A stretch of DNA of 58,607 nt from Microbispora sp. ZYX-F-249 (GTDB lineage Bacteria > Actinomycetota > Actinomycetes > Streptosporangiales > Streptosporangiaceae): contig NZ_JBDJAW010000045.1 of assembly GCF_039649665.1 (NCBI RefSeq), positions 1 to 58,607 on the forward strand, read 5' to 3'. Positions 1 through 6,834 of the stretch are shown here, in pieces. A model generated the notes under the pieces. It saw only the letters and a list, made by a program, of their open reading frames with translations. It was not told the origin of the DNA and did no database searches. Both the position numbers and the translations under genes were made by a program. How positions within the stretch are numbered: position 1 is the stretch's first letter; each line of letters starts with the position of its first letter.

Positions 1-62
1 TGCCGGGTCGTCTGCGCGCCTCCGGCACGACGAAACCCCGAGCGGCCAGGCGAGGGGGTGGC

Positions 63-728
63 ATGAGCCGGCGCCCGCACGAGACCGACCGGAAGAGCCG
101 CGGCGCGATCGCCGTGCACATGATCCCGGTGCCGCGCAGCGTCGTGGTGGCCTACCGGGACGACGGCCCGCTGTCGAAGGCGATGGGGCTGCTCGTCGCC
201 GGGCAGCTCCCGCCGCTGCCGCCCGCGATCGCGGGGGCCTTCGTGACCGCCGTGCTGCTGGTGCTGGGCATCGCCGGGGCCGACGATTTCGCGGTCTTCG
301 CCCCGGCGGTGGCCCTGCTGCTGGCCGGGGCGGGCAGCGCCCACCGGCACGACGGCCGGCTCGACTGGCTGGCGCCCCCGATCCTGCGGCTGACCGAATA
401 CGGCTTCATCGCCTCGGCCGGGTTCGCCCGTTCCGTTCCACCGGTGCTCGTCGTCGCGCTGCTCGGCGCGATGGCCTTCCACCACTACGACACCGTCTAC
501 CGGGTGCGCCAGCACGTGTATCCGCCGCCGTGGCTGGCGACGGCCGGGCTGGGCTGGGACGGCCGGATGCTCGTCGTCGCCCTCGGCGGCCTGCTCGACG
601 TGATGACCGCCGTGTTCGTGCTGCTCGCGCTCTACCTCTGGGGCCTGTTCGGCTGGGAGAGCCTGACATGCTGGCTCGCCGCCCCCCGCACGCCGGACGA
701 GGCCGTGGAACCGGCACCCGCCGATTAA
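63..728 (+). CDS. DUF5941-like integral membrane protein
   Basis: 221 residues. The start ATG follows a GAGGGGGTG purine stretch at 52-60. Hydrophobic segments lie near residues 57-72, 77-91, 124-139 and 168-196, so the protein is probably a polytopic membrane protein. A polar HHYDTVYR motif sits at 140-147 between two membrane segments. The overall look matches DUF5941, which in actinobacteria occurs beside or fused to CDP-alcohol phosphotransferase and nucleotidyltransferase modules; that assignment is from memory of the family and was not searched. The next three genes encode just such enzymes, so a role in the same envelope-polymer or phospholipid-headgroup route is inferred. No catalytic residues can be named. 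The 62 bases before it hold no recognisable gene. Confidence 0.65.
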   Translation: MSRRPHETDRKSRGAIAVHMIPVPRSVVVAYRDDGPLSKAMGLLVAGQLPPLPPAIAGAFVTAVLLVLGIAGADDFAVFAPAVALLLAGAGSAHRHDGRLDWLAPPILRLTEYGFIASAGFARSVPPVLVVALLGAMAFHHYDTVYRVRQHVYPPPWLATAGLGWDGRMLVVALGGLLDVMTAVFVLLALYLWGLFGWESLTCWLAAPRTPDEAVEPAPAD

Positions 729-797
729 CGTCAGACCAACGGTGGATTACCCAAGCGGGGTGCCGAGCCAACTAACCTTTGGGGTTACTGTCTGACG
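729..797 (+). promoter_or_regulatory. Candidate structured 5' leader RNA
   Basis: The gap between the stop at 726-728 and the Shine-Dalgarno AAGGAG at 807-812 can fold into a closed unit. CGTCAGAC at 729-736 pairs perfectly with GTCTGACG at 790-797. Inside are two hairpins, ACCC/GGGT (749-752 with 758-761) and TAACC/GGTTA (773-777 with 783-787). A closing helix around two inner hairpins immediately before a start is typical of cis-regulatory RNA. It matches no riboswitch class I can identify, and the pairing could be chance in GC-rich DNA. Confidence 0.4.
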
Positions 798-821
798 CTC
801 GACCTCAAGGAGTGCGGGAAA

Positions 822-1553
822 TTGCTCGGAATGGTGCTGGCCGCCGGAGCCGGACGTCGCCTGCGGCCGTACACCGACACGCTGCCGAAGGCGCTGGTGC
901 CGGTCGACGGTGAGACCACGATCCTCGACATCGCCCTGCGTAACCTGGCGGCCGTGGACCTCCGCGAGGTCGTGGTGATCGTCGGCTACCAGGCCCAGGC
1001 CGTGCGGGAACGGCAGGCCGACCTGGAGCGGCGCCACGGGGTGACGCTGACGCTCGTCCACAACGACAAGGCCGAGGAGTGGAACAACGCCTACTCGCTG
1101 TGGTGTGCCCGCGACTACTTCGCGCAGGGCGCGCTGCTGGTGAACGGCGACACCGTCCACCCCGTGTCGGTGGAGCGGACTCTGCTGGCCGCCGAGAACA
1201 CCTCCGACATCCTGCTCGCCGTGGACGACGTGAAGTCGCTGGCGGACGAGGAGATGAAGGTCACGCTGGAGGACGGCCGGCTGAAGCGGATCACCAAGCT
1301 GATGGACCCCGCCGAGGCGTACGGCGAGTACATCGGCGCCACGCTGATCCGGCCGGGCGCGGCCGAGCGGCTGGCCGACGCGTTGAAGGCCACCTTCGAG
1401 CGCGACCCGCAGCTCTACTACGAGGACGGCTACCAGGAGATGGTCGAGCGCGGCGAGAAGATCGCCGTCGCGCCGATCGGCAAGGTCGAGTGGGTCGAGG
1501 TGGACAACCACGACGACCTCGCGAAGGCCCGTGAGATCGCGTGCCGTTACTGA
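822..1553 (+). CDS. Nucleotidyltransferase (phosphocholine/inositol-phosphate cytidylyltransferase type)
   Basis: 243 residues. Transfers a nucleotide from an NTP (CTP in the nearest family) to a phosphorylated alcohol or sugar. The N-terminus carries the nucleotide-binding signature GMVLAAGAGRRLRPYT followed by LPKALVPV (residues 3-28). NGD at 108-110 fits the metal-binding aspartate, and NNAYSLW at 88-94 is characteristic of LicC-like cytidylyltransferases. TTG at 822 is chosen because AAGGAG at 807-812 lies 9 bases upstream and LGMVLAAG is the usual N-terminus; ATG at 831 would cut into the signature. It precedes a polyol-phosphate dehydrogenase-like gene and a CDP-alcohol phosphotransferase, so it probably makes the CDP-activated donor for the latter. 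The substrate cannot be read from sequence. Confidence 0.8.
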   Translation: MLGMVLAAGAGRRLRPYTDTLPKALVPVDGETTILDIALRNLAAVDLREVVVIVGYQAQAVRERQADLERRHGVTLTLVHNDKAEEWNNAYSLWCARDYFAQGALLVNGDTVHPVSVERTLLAAENTSDILLAVDDVKSLADEEMKVTLEDGRLKRITKLMDPAEAYGEYIGATLIRPGAAERLADALKATFERDPQLYYEDGYQEMVERGEKIAVAPIGKVEWVEVDNHDDLAKAREIACRY

Positions 1554-1579
1554 CTTCCGCGGTCTTCTGAGGAGTTCGC

Positions 1580-2638
1580 ATGCCGATTCTGGCAAGGATG
1601 CTCCCCGCGCCTCTCACGATGGAGGTGCGGCGGGGCGCGATCGCGCAGCTCGGCACCCTGCTCGCCGACAGCAGGGTGGCCACCTCCGGCCGGGTCGCGG
1701 TCGCGGTCGGCGTCGGGCAGGGCGACCGCATCGCGGAGGTCATCGCGCCGTCGCTGGGTGAGGCCAAGGTGCTCCGGGTGGCGGACGGCACCGTGGACGC
1801 GGCCGTGTCCCTCGGCGCGGACCTGCGCAAGGGCAACTACGAGGCGGTGGTCGGCGTCGGCGGCGGCCGGACGATCGACGCCACCAAGTACGCCGCGTCG
1901 CTCGCCGGCATCCCCATGGTCGCCGTGGCCACCAACCTCTCGCACGACGGCATCTGCTCGCCGGTGGCCTCGCTCGTGTACGAGGGCGGCAAGGGCTCGT
2001 TCGGCGTGCCCATGCCGCTGGCGATCATGGTGGACCTCGAGTTCGTCCACGACGCCCCGCCCGCGCTCGTACGATCCGGGATCGGCGACGTGCTCAGCAA
2101 CCTGTCGGCCATCGAGGACTGGCAGCTCGGCAACAGCGAGCGGGGCGAGCCCATAGACGGGCTGGCGATCTCCATGTCGCGCACGGCCGCCGAGGCCGTG
2201 CTCGGCCGGCAGGACACGATCGAGTCGGACGCGTTTCTGACCGTGCTCGCCGAGGCGCTGATCCTCTCGGGGATGTCGATGGTCATCGCGGGGTCAAGCC
2301 GTCCGGCGAGTGGTGGCGACCATGAGATCCTTCATGCCGTGGATCAGCTTTTCCCCGGCACTTCCAATCACGGTGAGCTGGCGGGCATCGGCGCGGCGTT
2401 CTGCTACTTCCTCCGCGAGGACGCGCACCGGCTCGGCCAGGTGACCGGCTGCCTCAGGCGGCACGGCCTGCCCGTCGCACCCGGCGACGTCGGCCTCACG
2501 ACCGACCAGTTCACGGCCGCGGTGATGCTGGCCCCCAGCACCCGGCCCGGCCGTTACACCATCCTTGAGCACCTCCGGCTGTCGGAGCACGAGGTCCGGG
2601 GGAGAGTTGAGGACTATGTCCGCGCCGTCGGTCGCTGA
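1580..2638 (+). CDS. Iron-containing alcohol dehydrogenase family, glycerol-1-phosphate dehydrogenase-like
   Basis: 352 residues, usual for the glycerol-1-phosphate/AraM branch of the group III metal-dependent dehydrogenases. GVGGGRTIDATKYAA (residues 92-106) is the NAD(P)-binding glycine motif and SHDGICSP (121-128) the following conserved loop. Candidate metal ligands are the Asp in GIGDVLS, a His in HEILH and the His in NHGE. The start has TGAGGAG at 1568-1574. The family reduces dihydroxyacetone phosphate or related keto-phosphates to sn-glycerol-1-phosphate or a polyol phosphate. Placed between a cytidylyltransferase and a CDP-alcohol phosphotransferase, it most likely makes the polyol phosphate that is then activated. 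2-deoxy-scyllo-inosose synthase-like or glycerol dehydrogenase activity is less likely. Its 3' end overlaps the next gene by 23 bases. Confidence 0.75.
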   Translation: MPILARMLPAPLTMEVRRGAIAQLGTLLADSRVATSGRVAVAVGVGQGDRIAEVIAPSLGEAKVLRVADGTVDAAVSLGADLRKGNYEAVVGVGGGRTIDATKYAASLAGIPMVAVATNLSHDGICSPVASLVYEGGKGSFGVPMPLAIMVDLEFVHDAPPALVRSGIGDVLSNLSAIEDWQLGNSERGEPIDGLAISMSRTAAEAVLGRQDTIESDAFLTVLAEALILSGMSMVIAGSSRPASGGDHEILHAVDQLFPGTSNHGELAGIGAAFCYFLREDAHRLGQVTGCLRRHGLPVAPGDVGLTTDQFTAAVMLAPSTRPGRYTILEHLRLSEHEVRGRVEDYVRAVGR

Positions 2639-3374
2639 GCTTCGCGCGGTCGCCCAGCCGCAGACCACCATGGACCGCCGCAGCGGCGAGCACTGGGCGG
2701 GCCTGCTGTACATGCGGCGTCTGTCCATCTACGCCACCTGGCTGCTGGCCAAGACCCCCATCTCGCCGAACCAGGTCACCGGCCTGATGATCGTGTGCGG
2801 GGTGGCGGCGGGCGCCGTGCTCGCCCTTCCGGGTCTGTGGGCGGCGCTGGGCGCGGCCCTGCTCATCCAGGTCTACCTGCTGCTCGACTGCTCCGACGGG
2901 GAGCTGGCCCGGTGGACCGGCCGCACCTCGATCACCGGGGTCTACCTCGACCGGGTCGGGCACTACTTCGCCGAGGCGGCGCTGCTGATCGGGCTGGGCT
3001 TCCGTGCCTCCGAGACGCTGCCCGACTGGTACACGGTCATGGGCGTGGCGGCGGCGCTCGGCGCGATCCTGATCAAGTCGGAGACCGACCTGGTCGACGT
3101 CGCCCGCGCCCGCTCGGGCCTGGTGGCGACCACCGAGGCGGCGGCGCAGCAGTTCACCTCGCCCCGGCTCGCGCTGGCCCGCAGATTCGCCGCGGCGCTG
3201 CGGTTCCACCGGGTGATCCAGGCCGTCGAGCTGTCGCTGATCGTCGTGGCCGCGGCGGTGCTCGACAACTGGTTCTCCGCCACCCGGATCCTCGTGGTCG
3301 CCTGCGTCGTCATCGCGGGAGTCCAGCTTCTGCTGCACCTCGTCAGCATCCTCGCGTCCCGGCGGCTGTCATGA
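2616..3374 (+). CDS. CDP-alcohol phosphatidyltransferase family membrane protein with altered motif
   Basis: 252 residues from ATG 2616, which has GGGGGAG at 2598-2604; the upstream in-frame extension lies inside the previous gene and reads as out-of-frame sequence. Family members transfer the phospho-alcohol half of a CDP-alcohol to an acceptor alcohol, releasing CMP, in the membrane. The signature is present as D91-x2-D94-G95-x2-A98-R99, G108 and D112, but the last position, normally the fourth Asp, is His116. Membrane segments flank it (about 55-90, 117-150 and two near the C-terminus). The gene is translationally coupled to the dehydrogenase-like gene. The substrate is unknown; phosphatidylinositol-phosphate synthase or a teichoic-type headgroup transferase are possible. 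The Asp-to-His change is considered separately in the findings. Confidence 0.8.
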   Translation: MSAPSVAELRAVAQPQTTMDRRSGEHWAGLLYMRRLSIYATWLLAKTPISPNQVTGLMIVCGVAAGAVLALPGLWAALGAALLIQVYLLLDCSDGELARWTGRTSITGVYLDRVGHYFAEAALLIGLGFRASETLPDWYTVMGVAAALGAILIKSETDLVDVARARSGLVATTEAAAQQFTSPRLALARRFAAALRFHRVIQAVELSLIVVAAAVLDNWFSATRILVVACVVIAGVQLLLHLVSILASRRLS

Positions 3375-3554
3375 GCGCGCCGGTCCCCGCGTGGCATGCC
3401 GATCGGTCGTACATTCGCGGTTGGGTAGGGGTTTGGTGGCAGTTCCGATACCCTTGTCCCACGGTAAACCAGGCAGATCCCGGATTGCCCGGCCATACAG
3501 ACTCGGTGATCATGAAGTCGTGTGTAGTGCGCCCCATGTCGAGGCAGTGACGCG

Positions 3555-4436
3555 GTGAAAATCTCCTGTGTCATCCTCACCATGGGCAACAGGATCGCCG
3601 AGCTCGACCGGGCGGTGGAGTCCGCGCTCACCCAGACCGACGGCGACATCGAGGTGGTCATCGTCGGCAACGGCGCGGACGTGCCGCGGCTGACCGTGCA
3701 GCCGCTCCCCGGCTCCGCCGCCACGATCAAGACCGTACGGCTGGAGCGCAACGCGGGCATCCCCGAGGGACGCAACCGCGGCGTGCAGGAGTGCTCCGGC
3801 GACATCGTCCTGTTCCTCGACGACGACGGCTGGTACGCCAACGCCAAGGTCGCCGCGCACGTCCGCGAGCGGTTCACGCACGAGCCCGACCTCGCGGTGA
3901 TCAGCTTCCGGGTGATGGACCCCGAGGGCGGTTCGGTGCAGCGGCGGCACGTGCCGCGGCTGCGGGCCGGCGACCCCGAGCGGTCCTCCCCGGTGACGAC
4001 CTTCCTCGGCGGCGCCTGCGCCATCAGGAAGTCGGCGTTTCTGCAGGTCGGCGGGTTGCCGGAGAAGTTCTTCTACGCCCACGAGGAGACCGACCTCGCC
4101 TGGCGGCTGCTGGGCGAGGGGTACCGGATCGAGTACGACGCCGAGACGGTGATGTACCACCCGCTGGTGCTGCCGTCCCGGCACACGGATTTCTACCGGC
4201 TGAACGCCCGCAACCGGGTGTGGCTGGCCCGGCGCAACCTGCCGTGGCCGCTCGCGCTGCTCTACCTGCTCAACTGGGTCGTGCTCACGCTCGTGCGCGA
4301 GCGCTCGATGCCCGCGATCAGGGCGTGGTTCCGCGGCTTCTTCGAAGGACTGCGCGAGCCGGCGGGCGAGCGCCGTCCGATGGCCTGGCGCACCGCCTGG
4401 CGCATGCTCCGCCTCGGCCGCCCGCCCATCGTCTAG
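3555..4436 (+). CDS. Glycosyltransferase family 2
   Basis: 293 residues, soluble GT-A type enzyme transferring a sugar from a nucleotide-sugar donor. The N-terminal SCVILTMGNR strand, FLDDDG at 87-92 (the DXD-type metal site) and HEETDLAWRL near 177-186 (the ED catalytic region) are all visible. The C-terminal third holds a hydrophobic stretch (LPWPLALLYLLNWVVLTLV) that may associate with the membrane. GTG 3555 gives the standard N-terminus. It follows the CDP-alcohol module after a 180-base gap with no convincing promoter or gene, so it may act on the same product, but an independent transcript is possible. Acceptor and donor are unknown. Confidence 0.85.
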   Translation: MKISCVILTMGNRIAELDRAVESALTQTDGDIEVVIVGNGADVPRLTVQPLPGSAATIKTVRLERNAGIPEGRNRGVQECSGDIVLFLDDDGWYANAKVAAHVRERFTHEPDLAVISFRVMDPEGGSVQRRHVPRLRAGDPERSSPVTTFLGGACAIRKSAFLQVGGLPEKFFYAHEETDLAWRLLGEGYRIEYDAETVMYHPLVLPSRHTDFYRLNARNRVWLARRNLPWPLALLYLLNWVVLTLVRERSMPAIRAWFRGFFEGLREPAGERRPMAWRTAWRMLRLGRPPIV

Positions 4437-4440
4437 GTGT

Positions 4441-4490
4441 GCCGGCGCGGACGCCGCCGGCGGCTGCCGGGGCGTGGGCCCGGCGCCGGC
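4441..4490 (+). terminator. GC-rich nested inverted repeats after the GT2 gene
   Basis: GCCGGCGC at 4441-4448 pairs with GCGCCGGC at 4483-4490 and encloses the perfect palindrome GCCGCCGGCGGC (4453-4464). It starts right after the stop of the glycosyltransferase and has no T-run, so it is a plausible actinobacterial hairpin terminator rather than a classical intrinsic one. Confidence 0.4.
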
Positions 4491-4600
4491 GCGGCCGGGC
4501 GCGCGTTGCGTGAGTGGCAGGCGGTCGACGCCCTGCGGAAACCATAGTTAACCCCAAATTGTAAGATTTCGGGCGTTTCTTCTGCCTGATCTTCAGGGGT

Positions 4601-5536
4601 GTGGGCTTGCCCGTTTTCAACCGCGAACGGCTCCGCGTCATCGTCGACTCTCCGGTCTTCCAACGTGCGGTCATCGCCGTCATCGCGCTGAACGGGATCG
4701 CGCTCGGGCTGGAGACGTCGAACGAACTGGCCGATCGCCACGGCACGACCTTCCTCGTGATCGACCGGGTCATCCTCGCCGTTTTCGTCGTCGAGATCAT
4801 CCTGCGGATCGTCGTCCACGGCAAGGCGTTCTTCCGTGACCCGTGGAGCTGGTTCGACCTGGTCATCGTCGGCATGGCCCTCGTGCCGGCCTCGGAGTCG
4901 GTGTCGATCCTGAGGCTCTTCCGGTTCCTGCGCGTCCTGCGGCTGATCTCCGTGGTGCCGGGCATGCGGCGGGTGGTCTCGGCGCTGTTCGCCGCGCTCC
5001 CGGGGCTGGCCTCGGCGGTGGTCCTTCTGCTGCTGTCGCTCTACACCGCGTCCGTGATCGGCGAGCAGCTCTTCCACGAGGCGGCCCCGCAGTACTTCGG
5101 GGATCTCGGGCGGTCGCTGTTCACCATGTTCACGGTTCTCACGGTCGAGAACTGGCCGCAGGTGGCCGAGGACGTGATGGCGAAGGAGCCGCTGGCGTGG
5201 ATCTTCTTCGCCACGTTCATCGTGATCACGGCGTTCTTCGTGCTCAACCTGCTCATCGGTGTGATCGTCTCCGCGATGGAGGCCGAGGTCAACGCCCAGC
5301 GGTGGAAGGAGGACCAGGAGCTGGAACTGGAGCAGCACATCGTGGTCATGAACGAGATCAGGGCGCTGAGCGAGAAGGTCGACCGGCTTGCGGCCGCCCT
5401 GCCGATGTCCGCGGACGACCGTTCCGCGCACGCCGACGCCTCCTCGGGGAGGGACCGCTGCACCTGCGGCCATGATCCGTTACACGGCGGCGAGGCGTCC
5501 CGGGCCGAGACCGACGACCGGCGCCGGGGCGGGTGA
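4601..5536 (+). CDS. Voltage-gated ion channel, NaChBac-like (ion transporter family)
   Basis: 311 residues with one six-helix channel domain. S1-S3 span about residues 18-93. S4 is the arginine ladder SILRLFRFLRVLRL (R105, R108, R111, R114 every third residue). S5 is near 130-155, the pore loop near 168-190, and S6 is IFFATFIVITAFFVLNLLIGVIV (broken here: residues about 201-223). The filter reads TVENW (181-185), close to the LESWA-type filter of bacterial sodium channels. A charged C-terminal tail (228-280, rich in E/Q with heptad-like spacing) resembles the tetramerising coiled coil of that family. GTG 4601 is only one base from AGGGG (4595-4599); TTG 4607 would have better spacing. It lies 19 bases from the convergent next gene. 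Confidence 0.85.
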   Translation: MGLPVFNRERLRVIVDSPVFQRAVIAVIALNGIALGLETSNELADRHGTTFLVIDRVILAVFVVEIILRIVVHGKAFFRDPWSWFDLVIVGMALVPASESVSILRLFRFLRVLRLISVVPGMRRVVSALFAALPGLASAVVLLLLSLYTASVIGEQLFHEAAPQYFGDLGRSLFTMFTVLTVENWPQVAEDVMAKEPLAWIFFATFIVITAFFVLNLLIGVIVSAMEAEVNAQRWKEDQELELEQHIVVMNEIRALSEKVDRLAAALPMSADDRSAHADASSGRDRCTCGHDPLHGGEASRAETDDRRRGG

Positions 5537-5555
5537 GGGCGCCGCGGGCTCGGCG

Positions 5556-6305
5556 TCACGCGCGTCCCGGCTCCTCGAAGGTCATCGACACGCGCTCCGC
5601 GGTGGCCGTCATCAGGGCCCGCCGGGGCAGGCCGAGCTCGCTCAGCTCCTTGGCGATCGGGTGGTTGCCGAGGCGGATGAGCGCGCCGCCCGGCCGCCAG
5701 CGGACGCCCCGGGCGCGGGCCGTCCAGGGGATGCGGCGGGTGACCCCGTCCAGGTGGGCGTAGGCGTCCGGCACGGGAAGCGTCTCCCCGAGCAGCGGCA
5801 CGGGCGTCGCCGGAACGCCGGGCCTGAGCAGCAGGTCGACGACCATCCGCCCGTCCTTGCGCAGCAGGCACCGCTTGTACGGCGAGCCGAGCCGCAGGTC
5901 GACGTCGGCGAGCTCCTTGGGGAAGCCCCAGATGGTCCTTCCGGCCTCCAGCGTGAACGCCTGGTCGACCGGCAGCCAGTGGACGAAGGCGCCCGTGCCC
6001 GCCCCGCGCAGGTCCTTCAGCCCGGCCAGCGGTCCGCGGCTCGGCGGGGGGCCCGCGTCGGCGGGCCGTACGAGGAAGGTCACCCCGAACTCGTTGTAGG
6101 AGCCCAGGTCGGAGTCGTGATAGCGGACGAACACCAGCGAGCACAGGGCCTTGCCCGGCAGGACCTCGGTGACGTCCATCCTGGAGTACGCGAGGACCGC
6201 GCGGGCGGCGTCGGCCCGCACCAGGTAGGCGGCGAGGCACACCGAGGCGTCGCGCACCTCCACCGGCGTCTCGACCCCGCGCCCCTGGACGACATGGCTT
6301 GCCAT
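5556..6305 (-). CDS. Acetoacetate decarboxylase-like protein
   Basis: 249 residues, typical length for the ADC-like fold. The hallmark segment TIWGFPKELA (125-133) contains Lys130, which aligns with the Schiff-base lysine of acetoacetate decarboxylase. The following residue, lysine in the classical enzyme where it lowers the catalytic pKa, is Glu131. The central SYNEFGVTFLV (69-79) fits the conserved core. Many actinobacterial members of this superfamily are not true acetoacetate decarboxylases and act as aldolase-dehydratases or are uncharacterised, so decarboxylation should not be assumed. It is transcribed alone, convergent with the channel gene. The start is an ATG set in GGCAAGCCATG on the coding strand, with no strong ribosome-binding site. 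Confidence 0.75.
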   Translation of the reverse strand: MASHVVQGRGVETPVEVRDASVCLAAYLVRADAARAVLAYSRMDVTEVLPGKALCSLVFVRYHDSDLGSYNEFGVTFLVRPADAGPPPSRGPLAGLKDLRGAGTGAFVHWLPVDQAFTLEAGRTIWGFPKELADVDLRLGSPYKRCLLRKDGRMVVDLLLRPGVPATPVPLLGETLPVPDAYAHLDGVTRRIPWTARARGVRWRPGGALIRLGNHPIAKELSELGLPRRALMTATAERVSMTFEEPGRA

Positions 6306-6465
6306 GGTTCCAGTACAGCAAGACCGGCGGCCCGGCGACAGCCGTACGGCGGCAAGGTTGTCCCAGACCTGGTTTCCGGCGGATGTCGAAACCGGGGGCG
6401 GCCGTTCGTGTAGAAGGTGAACGGGCCCGCGCCGGGTGGGCCCCGCCGAGGAGGTGTACGAGACG

Positions 6466-6834
6466 GTGAGGCACTACCTGCTCAGCATCCAGCAGCCCGA
6501 CGGCGGGACGCCCCCGCCGGAGGTCCTGGAGCCGATCATGCGGGACCTCGCGGCCCTCAACGGGGAGCTGCGGGCCGCGGGCGCGTGGGTCTTCTCCGGA
6601 GGGCTGCACGATCCGGCCACGGCCACGGTCGTGCGGGCGCGGGACGGCGAGGAGCTCGTCACCGACGGGCCGTACACCGAGGGCAAGGAGCACGTCGGCG
6701 GGCTGACGATCATCAAGGCGCCCGATCTGGACGCGGCGCTGGAGTGGGGCCGCAAGCTCGCCCGCGCGACCACGCTCCCGGTGGAGGTGCGCCCGTTCGC
6801 CGGGGTCGTGGAAGGCGATGACGACCTCGCGTAG
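6466..6834 (+). CDS. DGPF/YCII-family protein linked to ECF42
   Basis: 122 residues starting at GTG 6466, ten bases after GAGGAGGT (6448-6455), giving the standard N-terminus MRHYLLSIQQPDG. A longer frame from GTG 6436 exists but includes the ribosome-binding site. The signature TDGPYTEGKEHVGG (66-79) is the DGPF motif that names the family, within a YCII-type ferredoxin-like fold. DGPF proteins are encoded beside group ECF42 sigma factors across bacteria, and the sigma gene here overlaps its end by 17 bases, so the two are co-translated. The biochemical function of DGPF proteins is unclear; a role in stress response or as sigma partner or target is inferred. Confidence 0.85.
   Translation: MRHYLLSIQQPDGGTPPPEVLEPIMRDLAALNGELRAAGAWVFSGGLHDPATATVVRARDGEELVTDGPYTEGKEHVGGLTIIKAPDLDAALEWGRKLARATTLPVEVRPFAGVVEGDDDLA

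Noticed and set aside
757..764. GGGGTGCC resembling the start of a TPP riboswitch
   Set aside because: The CTGAGA and later conserved TPP elements are absent and no thiamine gene follows.
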